64,000 nucleotides of DNA, from the NCBI GenBank assembly GCA_029990175.1, contig JARKIP010000022.1, forward strand, positions 22,356,001-22,420,000. Direction: 5' to 3'. A program made the position numbers and the translations under genes. Numbering within the stretch: position 1 is the stretch's first letter; each line of letters begins with the position of its first letter. The notes under the pieces are model-generated. The model saw only the letters and a list, made by a program, of their open reading frames with translations, made no database searches and was not told the origin of the DNA. Positions 21,971 to 31,808 of this stretch are shown here, piece by piece. The stretch is from Petunia secreta (Eukaryota > Streptophyta > Magnoliopsida > Solanales > Solanaceae).

Positions 21971-22938
21971 AGTTGTAACAAAAGAGTAAAGGACCTCACA
22001 AATTCACTCCCTCACGTGTATCACTCAAAGGATGTCTCTCAATTTTCTTTCCACTCGTGTATACACTCAAGGTCGTTGGCTTTTGTGACCACACTCTATT
22101 GTTCTCACCACTCGTGTAATCTCAATGGCAAGATCAATCAACTAATGCACCCAAGTAATGGTTCGGAATGGAGTTTAAGTGGCTCGATGTACGGAAGCTA
22201 GTTTAATGCGCACTTGAAGCAAGCAAGATATACGACTTTAAGTAAAGACTCCAAGACGCACAACACCCTAAGGAATCAAAGATTAGTGTTAATAAAGTAG
22301 GACTAATACCCTAGAAACACTAACCAAGAGATACGGAAACAAATGGAACACAAAAACACACGAAACGAATCCAAACGGAGTCACCCAGGAGTGGGCGGTC
22401 CGCCTACCCAACATCAGAGAGTTTACTAGGTGCACCGCCTATTTTTTGGGCGCCGCCCCGCCTAATGGGATTTTCAGCACAGTCCAAAAACGGGTTTTTG
22501 GCCCTTTTGCATCCAAATTTCGATGTTCCAAGGTGTTTTCTTTCAGTCCGAAGGTACCCAATGGTGTTTTCAACTACTCCAATCAATCCCCAATGATTTA
22601 TAACAACACCCAATCCATAACGAATCCAAATCAAAAAATTTCAATCAAATTCAAGAGTTTTTCAATTTTGGGGTTTTTGATTTTTTCAACTTTAGATTCT
22701 CAACACCAAATCCTGTAACAAGGGTACCAAATCAATGGGTAATCATCATAGATTAATCCCTGATATCAAACATCTAACGGATCATCTAATCCAATCCACA
22801 ATAAGAATTTTTTTGTATTTTTTTCACTTTTTAATTTTTTTGTTTTTCTTCTTTTCTCAAGAACATAAACACAATAACAATAAAGTAAAGATAGGATGAA
22901 CAAGGAACGTGGATTCGTAAGAACGAAACCCGAGCCTT
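21971..22938 (-). other. Untranslated leader of E
   Basis: AT-rich and non-coding. A GGGCGG-T-CCGCC palindrome and two diverged relatives lie at about 22390-22455. Confidence 0.6.
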
Positions 22939-22950
22939 TCTCTGATATCA
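22939..22950 (-). other. Primer binding site of E (mutated)
   Basis: Minus-strand TGATATCAGAGA in the position where the relatives have TGGTATCAGAGC. Confidence 0.65.
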
Positions 22951-22952
22951 AG

Positions 22953-23182
22953 ATGATACGGGTCAAATCGCGGAAGCGAATAACAAGTAACGGAAGCAAC
23001 AAAGCAAACACAATTGAAGGAAAATAGGGATGGGGGAGAACAGAAATAGGAGAAAGAACGAATCAAACTAAACAATTAGATTGATTCAAAAGGGAGGAGA
23101 GACTTGAAGCATTAAACGGGAGTCACACTAGCGGTGATCCACCATGGATTCAACATAAGAGATACATGAAGCTCAAGCTTCA
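22953..23182 (-). repeat. 5' LTR of E, internal end only
   Basis: Begins at the primer-site side (minus-strand end CCCGTATCA). It is interrupted after 230 bases by the LTR of F; CTTCA at 23178-23182 is the candidate target duplication. Confidence 0.7.
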
Positions 23183-24030
23183 TGATGCGGGGCATATGAC
23201 CTCAAAGGCCGTTCACTAGAAGTCAAGCTAAGTTGATTCAAGACACCCATCTTCACTTGACTTGGAGGGACATGGAAGGAGGCTCCGAGAGTAGCTCGAA
23301 GATCATGCTTTTGAGCACCATAGATGGAGGACCACTTGGGCTCTATGGGGATCCACCCCAAGCTCATTTTAAGCCTTTTGCACAAGCTCCAGGATGAGGC
23401 GGAGCGCCTCAAAGATGAGGCGAAGCGCCTACCAAAAACCAGAGAATTGATCAAGAGAAGGCGGGGCGCCTCAGAATGGAGGCGGAGCGCCTCCCCCAGC
23501 TAGGCGGAGCGCCTCCAAAAATCCAGAGAGCTGGACTTCAGAAGGCGGAGCGCCTCTCCCAGCTAGGCGGAGCGCCTCCCCCTGTGACAGCATTGCGGGA
23601 TTTTTATTACTTTTTGCATGAACTTCCAACTATAGCCCTGCGTGGCCTTATTTGTTTTAACCCAATTTGGGGGTATTTTAGACCTTTTATTATGACCAAG
23701 TGAAGCCTATAAATACTTCACTTAGCCTCCTCAAACATTAGCTTACCTTTGAATCTTATGAATGAAGAATAGAGTTTATCTCTTTTTATGAAGAAACCAT
23801 TTCTTGGTTGCTTGAATTCACTAGCGGATCCTAGTTGAGTCTTGAACCGACACCCGATCATTCTACTTGCGAGTCCCGGGTGCGACTCGAGGGTGGTTGC
23901 ATAGTGTAGGTCCTTCTAGATGCCGATTCGAGGGTATCTTGGGACAAGTTCCCCGGGGTTACTTCGAAGGGAGTTCGAGAAGTGTCTTGCTCTCCTATTG
24001 TTCTTTGCTTTGTTGTATTGATCCTTATCA
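23183..24030 (+). repeat. 5' LTR of F
   Basis: 848 bases, TGATGCGGGGCATATG...TCCTTATCA. GGCG-GAG-CGCC palindromes lie at about 23395-23585. The segment TGAAGCCTATAAATACTTCA around 23700 contains a TATA box. Confidence 0.9.
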
Positions 24031-24033
24031 TCT

Positions 24034-24045
24034 TGGTATCAGAGC
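24034..24045 (+). other. Primer binding site of F
   Basis: TGGTATCAGAGC three bases after the LTR; tRNA-iMet type. Confidence 0.92.
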
Positions 24046-25107
24046 AAGGCTCGAGTTTTTTTTCTACAAACCCCCGACCCTTGATTCTTCGTGCCTAGGT
24101 TAGTTTCTACGTTAGGTTCTTGTTTGTTGTTGAAGAAAAAGAAGAAAAACACAAAAAAATAGAAAAAAGTTGAAAAACACAAAAAAAATTTATCATGGAT
24201 TCTTGGTTTGTTGCACCCGTTGTGTGATTGTTATTGGGGTTTGTTCCTTATTGGAAACCCGTTCTTTTGGTACCCTAAACACAAGATTTGAAGTTGAAAC
24301 AAAAGATTTTAAAATTTGAAACCCTTTGAAAATTTGAAAATTTTGAAACCCTAGTTTTGAAGATGATGAACATGGTGGATTGTTTGTTTTTTATTGGGGT
24401 TTGATAAAAGTTGATGGGGTTTGTTCTTTGTGATTGAAACAACATTGGGGTACCTTTGAATTGCTAAAACAACGTGAGAATTGTTGGATTTTCGGGTGCA
24501 AAACCAAGAAAACCCGAAGTGAAACTGTGTTGAAGGTTGCAGGAGGCGGAGCGCCTAGAATCTGAGGCGGACCGCCTAAATTCTGTGACCTCTCTGGACT
24601 CTGTGAGGCGGAGCGCCTCCCCGCAGAGGCGGAGCGCCTCCCAAAGAGGCAGAGCACCTACTCTGCTGAGGCAGAGCGCCTACTTCTGGGAGTTGTTGCT
24701 TTGGGTCGTTTTTCGTAGGATCTCTTGTTTCTTTGCTTGCATCGCATCTAGCTAGTACTTCTTTGAGTAATCTTTCCTACTTGAATTGTGCTAGCCCTTC
24801 TAAGCTATTAGGAAACTCAATCCTCGACCGGAGACTAGAATTCAAAGAAGACTCGTAGTCTCATTTAGCTCAAGTCCGCACTTAAAGAGCTTATCATTCC
24901 AATAGAGTCATATCAACTCCACTCACCCCGGAGTGCATTTGGCTTTTGAGTGAGTGATTAAGTTGAGGTTTACTATTCAACTTAGTGAAGCTTTGGATTC
25001 AAGCTAGAGTGAAATAGACACCACGACTAAACGAGTGATCTGAGTGAAACACTTGTGAGGGAGTGAGTGAGGTTGTTTTGCTAACGTTTGTTTCTTGTGT
25101 AGGTACA
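24046..25107 (+). other. Untranslated leader of F
   Basis: About 1.06 kb, AT-rich, no ORF. A cluster of GGCG-GAG-CGCC palindromes lies at about 24543-24685, the same variant as in its LTR. It ends in TTTCTTGTGTAG/GTACA directly before the gag ATG. Confidence 0.72.
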
Positions 25108-27103
25108 ATGTCCACCGAAGGAGAAGATTTTGCTAAGAGTGCCCTTGCTACTATCCTTGCCAAATTGGATAGTATGAACTTGAGGATTGAGAACCTTGAG
25201 AGGGTATCAACAAGTGCCCTAGTTGAGCAAGGGACTTCTAATGTCCAATCGGAGAAGGGGACCCCGGGTGTCCAAGTTGAGAAAGGGGCCCCGAGTGCCC
25301 AAGTTGAGGCCGGAGAAGGCACAAGTAGTCCGACCTTTACCCCGGAACAAGTTGTGGAGTTGCTTCATCACCAACAACGGGTAAGGGAGGATCGATCGAA
25401 TTGACCTATTGTTGGGCAATACCCAACGAGTGACTATTCCAAACCTTATGGGCAATCCCCAAAGGAATGCTCCACTTCCCGAACCAATCCGAAATGTTCA
25501 ACCTCTTGAGCAAATTGCACAAGCTCAAGAAGGGGAGGAGGATGATTATGGTGATGGTGGGTATGATGCTCATTATCAATTTAGGGGTCAGAATGTGGAT
25601 AGGGGTCGAGGCCGAGGTCGAGGGCCACCCCATGGGTACTTTGGAGGGAATGCTAGGAGGGATCTTGGTGGATATGGGGATCACTTTGGAGGCCAGCCGG
25701 AGCCTTTCCAAGGGGGTCGTGACAACAACAACAATCTTAAGCTCACTATTCCTTCTTTCAAAGGAAGTAGTGACCCGGTGGAGTACCTTGATTGGAAGTT
25801 GTCTATGGAGCGTATATTTGACACTAATGATATGCCCGAAGTGAAGAAGACCAAGTATGCTATATCTTCTTTTGAATCCTTCACTTCTACTTGGTAGGAG
25901 TCGGTGAAGAGGAATAGAAGGAGGACGGGAATGGCTATTAATCTTACTTGGGAAGAGTTGATCCGTGTGATGGATGAAAAGTACTTGACTAACCAATACC
26001 GAGTGGAACAACAAAAGCATCTCTATGAGTTGAAGCAAGGTTACAAATCGGTTGGGGAGTACTTCAATGAGTTTGAACAAGTCCGGATGACTCTAGACTT
26101 GGATGAGAAAGATAATGAGACGGCCATGATCCGTTTTAAAGGGGGCTTAAACCGAGACATAGCTTCACTCTTGAAGTTTCACAAGTACAATGATCACTAC
26201 AAGCTATGTGAAGATGCGGTTGAAGCCGAGAAGTGGCTCAAAGAGGAGAAGTCCCTTCGCTACAAGAGTAGTACTACTACTCCATTGAGCAAGCCAAAGG
26301 AGTGGAAGGCTCCTACAACAAATGCCAAATTCCCAAATGCAAGTGGTGCAAGTGCTAGCAAGGATGTGAAGAAGCCTTATGAGAAGTCTACACAACATGT
26401 GGGAGGTAACTCTAGAACTCACTTGAGTAATCCTATCTCTACTTCTACTCAATGTTTTAAGTGTAAGGGTTATGGCCATATCTCCAAAGGTTGCCCTACC
26501 CGGAAAACTATGGTTCTTGTGGGTGACTTGGTCTATGAACAAGATAGTGAACCCGAGGAAGAAGAGGGAGTAGAGGATGATGAGGAGGGTGATGATGGGG
26601 AGGTTGCCATGGAGGATGATGATGATGCCCATGCCTTCCTTGTTGTGAGGAGGAGTTTAGGAGCCATGTTTGTGGAGGATTTTGAGACATTATAAAGGGA
26701 GAACCTCTTCCATTCTAAATGCCGAGTCATGGGTCTCCTTTGTTCCATGATCATTGACTCGGGAAGTTGTGCTAATGTCACTAGCCAAACACTAGTTGCC
26801 CAATTGAAAATACCTACCCTAAAACACCCAAATCCTTACCATTTACAATGGCTTAGTGAGTGTGGTGAGTTGAAGGTGGTCAAACAATGTATGATCAAGT
26901 TCAAGATTGGGAACTATGTGGATGAACACATGTTCGATGTGGTGCCTATGCAAGCATGTCACCTTCTCTATGGAAGGCCTTGGCAATTCGATCGACGTGT
27001 GGTTCATGATGGCCATGCCAACACCTATACGGTTAAGCATGAGGGGAAAAAGTTCGTGCTCAAACCCTTAACTCCCAAACAAGTGAGCGATGATTACAAG
27101 CGG
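25108..27103 (+). pseudogene. Gag-protease of element F, interrupted
   Basis: The N-terminus (LAKLDSMNLRIENLERV) is followed by about three 10-residue repeats (GTPGVQVEK, GAPSAQVEA). A frameshift at about 25400 moves the frame; the rest stays in one frame. There is an RGRGRGRG patch and a capsid-like part (LTIPSFKGSSDPVEYLDW) with a Trp-to-stop at about 25896. Then come a zinc knuckle (CFKCKGYGHISKGC), an acidic region, a stop replacing Gln at about 26693, and the protease (IIDSGSCANV, catalytic Asp-Ser-Gly kept; CHLLYGRPWQFDR). The frame ends at the CACTA junction. Three lesions make it non-functional. Confidence 0.87.
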
Positions 27104-27300
27104 GTCATTAAAAGGCCAAATCCGGTCGTTATATGGTAATAACGACCGGCAAAAATCTGGTTGTCATCGGTCCTTATAGTCTCTCATGTCAAAAGTTAAT
27201 GACCGGTTTTCAGTCCGGTCGTTAAAATATATAGTAACATCAAGGAAACCCGTCGTTATAACTCTTGGTAACGACCAAATATTCCCTTCGTTAATAGTCA
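27104..27300. repeat. Left subterminal repeats of the CACTA element
   Basis: Direct and inverted copies of GGTCGTTA/TAACGACC and near variants, likely transposase-binding sites by analogy with En/Spm. Confidence 0.7.
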
Positions 27301-27309
27301 AGACCATAT

Positions 27310-29639
27310 ATTACACCTTTAATTTTGTACGTAAAAGTGCTTTTGCATAAGAGTTTAGTCTGTTTGCTTTTCAAATACACAAACACATATAAAATATGAA
27401 ATAATCAATATTCAATAAGCATTTCATTGTAAATTATAAAGAATTACAAAATCATACTACTTTGTATACCTATCAAAATTGTATGAAATAGCATTGCTTC
27501 TAACAGAAAATAATATAGTATTATAGCATGTACAAATGGACTATTTATAAATAAGTTTCTATAAATAAGTCAAACAGAACTGAAAATATGTCATCTTGTG
27601 ATTCATTATATTTGCTCTGATATTTCAACAGCTTATATTGCTCTGCAGTTTCTTCAGAGACGAATTTCTTCCAACTTTAAATTCTTGATCCATCTAAACA
27701 ATAATCATGTTAGTCTAGTGATAAAACTAATAATAAATAAAAAAATAACAATATACCCAGTATCAATAATAATAAATACAACCATTTTCTATCTTATTTT
27801 TCCACTAATCAAGATTAACCACAATAAAGAAAATACAATTTCTAAGAACCACTCAAATAAATTTATTTGGCACATCACTAAATTGAATGAAATTGTCCAA
27901 AAAAATCAAACGAAATTTTGTATTATCCTTTAGATGACCAAGACTCTTGAAGATCATGACATGCAAGATCATGACATGCAAGACCATATGAGATCATTCC
28001 CAGGCAAATAGATCATTATTTAAGTTTGGCTGACAATTGAAACTTCTTTACTTTACTTCTTTCTCCGGTTTTTTTTTTTCTAGAAAATCAAGATTAATCA
28101 TAAAGAAAGCAAACACAATTTCTAAAAATTGTCAAAATAATTCATTTGATAAGAAGATTAAGTTTTGGATGGATCTGTCCAAAGAAGACAAACGAAAAGT
28201 GAAAACAATACTCCAACCATGTCTCTATCCTTAGGTTAGTGATGCATATCATAAGGGGTGCACCAAACATATCTCCATGTACAAGAGGATGTATATGGAT
28301 GTTTTCATTTTCTAGTAAAGTCAACCTAAAAGGGCAGTAAGTAAAGGCTTTTTCTTATATAAAAAGGGCCAACTTGATCACCATTATGAAACAGATAAGA
28401 AAACTAAAATTAAGAGGGATTGAAATAGGATTAAATTTTTTACCATTGAGGAGCAACATTTTGGTATCATGATCAGAGGCTACGCACTGCGAAATAGAAG
28501 CCACGAAAGACAAGTTCATTTGTAAAAGGTAAAAGATCTAACCTGAAAAAAGAGAATATATAATGGACACCTATTTTGAATACGTTTACCTTGCATGTAA
28601 ACGCACTTATATTGTGACAATAGAAGATATTTGACACGCTATTTGTTCCATGTAACAAGAAAACTTAAAACTACTTCACGATATAACATGTACTGCCAAG
28701 TGCCAACTACCATTTATAGGCTTTCCATCAAATGAAAATAAGAGCACCTTCCAATCTGGTGTGTCCCCTCTCTCTTTCACCTCTCTTGATAGATATACCA
28801 CATCCCTAACTATCCAGGTATTCCACATCCTACAGCTGAATATATAATCATTATTGAGAAATCACACAACGAAGATAACTACTCATTACTGTAAAAATCA
28901 CCAAAACATATGCGTAATAAAACAGTGTCAAGAATCATTAGAGAAAACCTCATACAAGTTCAAACATGAAATGTACTAGTGCATTACAAACTCCACTGGA
29001 TACTGAAGTAGCCAGGTTCAATGATAAACCAATGTAGATGGTGCTGTATCCTGCAAACAATGCAAATTTATATTTATAAAGAATATAAAAACAGCTAGAA
29101 ACTTCCACAATAGAAGTTTAAGATGTAAGAATCAAATAGTTGGAAAGAAATATTTGTAAGTTCAAGAAATAATTATCAAGTGGTTGCACAAAAAATATAA
29201 GTCCAGAAATCTCACCATAATAAAATAAGTATTTTAACTGAACCAATAATGCAAGTTCTAGTAAAGCATACCAAATACATATAGTAGATTCTTTTTACCA
29301 CCTATGTTGGGCCCAGGTACAAACACAGCTAGATTGAGAGTTAATTCATAATGACATCCAAGTACAAGACATAATAGTTACCCCCTCTTAGTTGTTTTTT
29401 TTTTCTGTGTTAAGGTCTCCTCCTGCTCCTAGTGGTGTTTTGGATTTGAAAATCCAGGGATCCATGCATTAGGTTGTCCATTAGTCATCCTAGCAGACAC
29501 CAATTCAAAAAAGTTTTTCATAATCTCTTATTTTTCTATGCCAAGTAACTCATTACTAAACATCTGTAATTGATCTTATCTCGTCTATTTACAGTTACCC
29601 AATTGACATAATCAAACCAGTAAGTACTTTCCAACTCTC
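27310..29639. other. CACTA interior, left of copia-2
   Basis: AT-rich with only short unconvincing ORFs. No transposase or captured gene could be recognised. Confidence 0.5.
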
Positions 29640-29644
29640 AACCA

Positions 29645-30587
29645 TGTTGGGTTTAGTGGAAGAATGTGAATGGGAAATGGGTGAAAGGTGAAAAGGTTCC
29701 TTTTTGTAAGGAAATGCACTTTCTCCCACATTGGTAGAGGAAAAGGATTTTGTTGGATTTAAATAGAGATTTACCTCTCTTAGCTCTTAAAAGGGTTGAG
29801 ATAAAGGGAAGCCTCGCGCCGTCGTCGTCGCTCGCTCGTCTCGGCTTCGGCTTCGATTAATTGATAATATTTTAACCCATTTTTGTAACGGGCAGCTGAA
29901 GTGAGTTGAGTATCAGGCAGCTGAAGTGAGTTCAGTACCGGGTAGCTAAAGTGACATCAGCAGATTAATTCCTCCACATTTTCCCTCCACGTTTTTGCAT
30001 TAAAGTCAGTCATTAGTGGTAGATTAATTCCTCCACATTAAAGTCAGTCACTAGTGGTAGATTAATTCCTCCACATTAAAGTCAGTCATTAGTGGTAGAT
30101 TAATTCTGCCACGTTTTCTCATTAAATGCAGCTGTGTCTCTTCGTCTGCCCTTGGGTGGCTATATAAACTGGTCATTCGTCAGTCCTTAAGACATAGACT
30201 GAAACTCTGAGTAAGAGACAAGACAGAGAGTAAAACTCGGACAGATAGACACAACCTCAGGCAGAGGATAGAAATACTCGGGCAGAGAAAAACACTGACA
30301 GAAAACATATCTTAATGCATCCCTCTCTTTCTGCATATTAAGTATGTCGTGTGATTTGCTCCGTTCCTTTGTGTTCGCCGTGTTCTACCGTTTGAAGTGC
30401 CGCTACGGTAAAACTGTTATCCCGTTCCATCCTGGGAGAAATTAACCCGTGAACCTTGGGCATCGTGAGGGGGTTAGATTTCTTAAGGAGACACAAGTAA
30501 CTTGTGGGCTCGGGATTGTCCTATTACTAACAGATTATATACTGCAGGCTTTTGTATCTTCTAATTTATTTGAACGCAGGAACAACA
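29645..30587 (+). repeat. 5' LTR of copia-2
   Basis: 943 bases. The upstream part has three copies of a roughly 24-base CAGCTGAAGTGAGTT unit (29888-29960) and about four copies of a roughly 38-base AAAGTCAGTCATTAGTGG unit (29995-30115). Relative to the 3' LTR it lacks an AT-rich piece near 29860 and a short piece near 30230. Confidence 0.92.
30160..30168 (+). promoter_or_regulatory. TATA box in the copia-2 5' LTR
   Basis: CTATATAAA about 60 bases downstream of the U3 repeats; the matching box in the 3' LTR is at about 35453-35461. Confidence 0.7.
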
Positions 30588-30654
30588 AGCTTAAGAAATC
30601 TATCGTTATTTATTTTCTGTGCTTAAATAAATATTGTTTAAGGAAACTGGTTAA

Positions 30655-30855
30655 GGAGACTAAAACCTTTGTGGTTTTCTACTCCTGTACTGCATATTAA
30701 TCTGCTCGAGGAGACTAAAACCTTTGTGGTTTTCTACTCCTATACTGTATATTAATCTGCTGTAGAGACTATAACCTTTGTGGTTTTTCTACTCCTGATT
30801 ACTGTTAAATAATCTGTTTGTGGAGACTAAAAGCCTTCGTGGTTTTTTCTACTCC
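30655..30855 (+). repeat. Four hairpin-forming tandem repeats in the copia-2 leader
   Basis: Units of the form GGAGACTAAAACC-loop-GGTTTT..CTACTCC start at about 30655, 30710, 30764 and 30822. Each can fold through GGAG/CTCC and AAAACC/GGTTTT pairing. They fill the leader just before gag. Confidence 0.82.
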
Positions 30856-30908
30856 AATTGTTTAAACAATTTATTGATATTGTTTCTGCTCGTGTCATTT
30901 TGAGAGAG

Positions 30909-31808
30909 ATGACAAACGGAGTGGATCCAACTGTCCCTGTTGGGAGTACTAATGCTACCACAGTTTCTGGTACTGCTGGGCCTAGCCGTGCTGCTGCAAC
31001 GGTTATACCACCTGCAGAAAAGCCGGGGAAATTTTCTGGTGTGGACTTTAAGAGGTGGCAGCAAAAGATGTTATTTTATCTGACCACTTTAAGCCTGCAA
31101 AGGTTTATTAAGGAGGATGCTCCAGTCCTGACTGATGAAACACCTGAAAACGAACGCTTCCTTGTGATTGAGGCTTGGACGCATTCTGACTTCCTATGCA
31201 AGAATTATATTCTAAGTGGCTTGGAAGATGACTTGTACAACGTTTATAGTAACGTTGAAATGTCTAAGAAACTATGGAATGCTCTAGAAAAGAAATATAA
31301 GACTGAAGACGCTGGACTGAAGAAATTTGTGGCTGCTAAATTTCTGGATTATAAAATTGTGGATAACAAATCTCTTATGTCCCAAGTCCAAGAACCTCAA
31401 GCCATTATCCATGATCTCCTTGCTGAAGGTTTGGTGATCAACGAGGCGTTTCAAGTTGCAGCCATGATTGAAAAGTTACCTCCATTGTGGAAGGACTTTA
31501 AAAATTACTTGAAACATAAGCGCAAAGAGATGACCCTTGAAGATTTGATTGTTCGCTTAAGGATTGAAGAGGACAACAAATCAGCTGAAAAGAAGGCTCG
31601 TGGAAATGCTACAATAGTGGGAGCAAATACTGTTGAGCATAATCCAAATAAGAGGAAGAAGCCTTCTGGAGGGAAGAACAACCCTAGGAAGAAAAAGTTG
31701 AAGGGAAATTGCTACAATTGTGGCAAGAGTGGACATAAGTCCGTAGACTGTCGTACTGCAAAGAAGGACAGGAAAAAGGAAAATGATCAATTTGGAAGTA
31801 TTGCCTAA
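30909..31808 (+). CDS. Copia-2 Gag
   Basis: Nucleocapsid/capsid precursor of a Ty1/copia element. The first ATG in a sensible context gives MTNGVDPTVPVG. A copia Gag body follows (KFSGVDFKRWQQKMLFYL; LWNALEKKYKTEDAGLKKF; LPPLWKDFKNYLKHKRKEM). A basic stretch leads into a CCHC knuckle (CYNCGKSGHKSVDC, about 31708-31750). The frame ends soon after, where the protease should start, because of the internal deletion. The Gag part itself looks intact at about 300 residues. Confidence 0.88.
   Translation: MTNGVDPTVPVGSTNATTVSGTAGPSRAAATVIPPAEKPGKFSGVDFKRWQQKMLFYLTTLSLQRFIKEDAPVLTDETPENERFLVIEAWTHSDFLCKNYILSGLEDDLYNVYSNVEMSKKLWNALEKKYKTEDAGLKKFVAAKFLDYKIVDNKSLMSQVQEPQAIIHDLLAEGLVINEAFQVAAMIEKLPPLWKDFKNYLKHKRKEMTLEDLIVRLRIEEDNKSAEKKARGNATIVGANTVEHNPNKRKKPSGGKNNPRKKKLKGNCYNCGKSGHKSVDCRTAKKDRKKENDQFGSIA

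Larger units (their letters stand above)
20076..23182 (-). mobile_element. Non-autonomous gypsy derivative E
   Basis: Minus-strand relative of D: partial 5' LTR, primer site with one changed base, leader and a broken ORF that stops at the junction with the D LTR. Element F is inserted in its LTR at 23183. Confidence 0.8.
23183..27100 (+). mobile_element. Ty3/gypsy element F, 5' part
   Basis: Plus-strand element with a complete 5' LTR, primer site, leader, gag and start of protease. It ends at a junction with a CACTA element inside the protease-linker codons QVSDDYK. It is closest to element B. Confidence 0.9.

Noticed and set aside
25406..26080. 224-residue ORF on the minus strand opposite element F gag
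   Set aside because: Mirror frame of a real gag; the same mirror frames occur opposite B and A gag.
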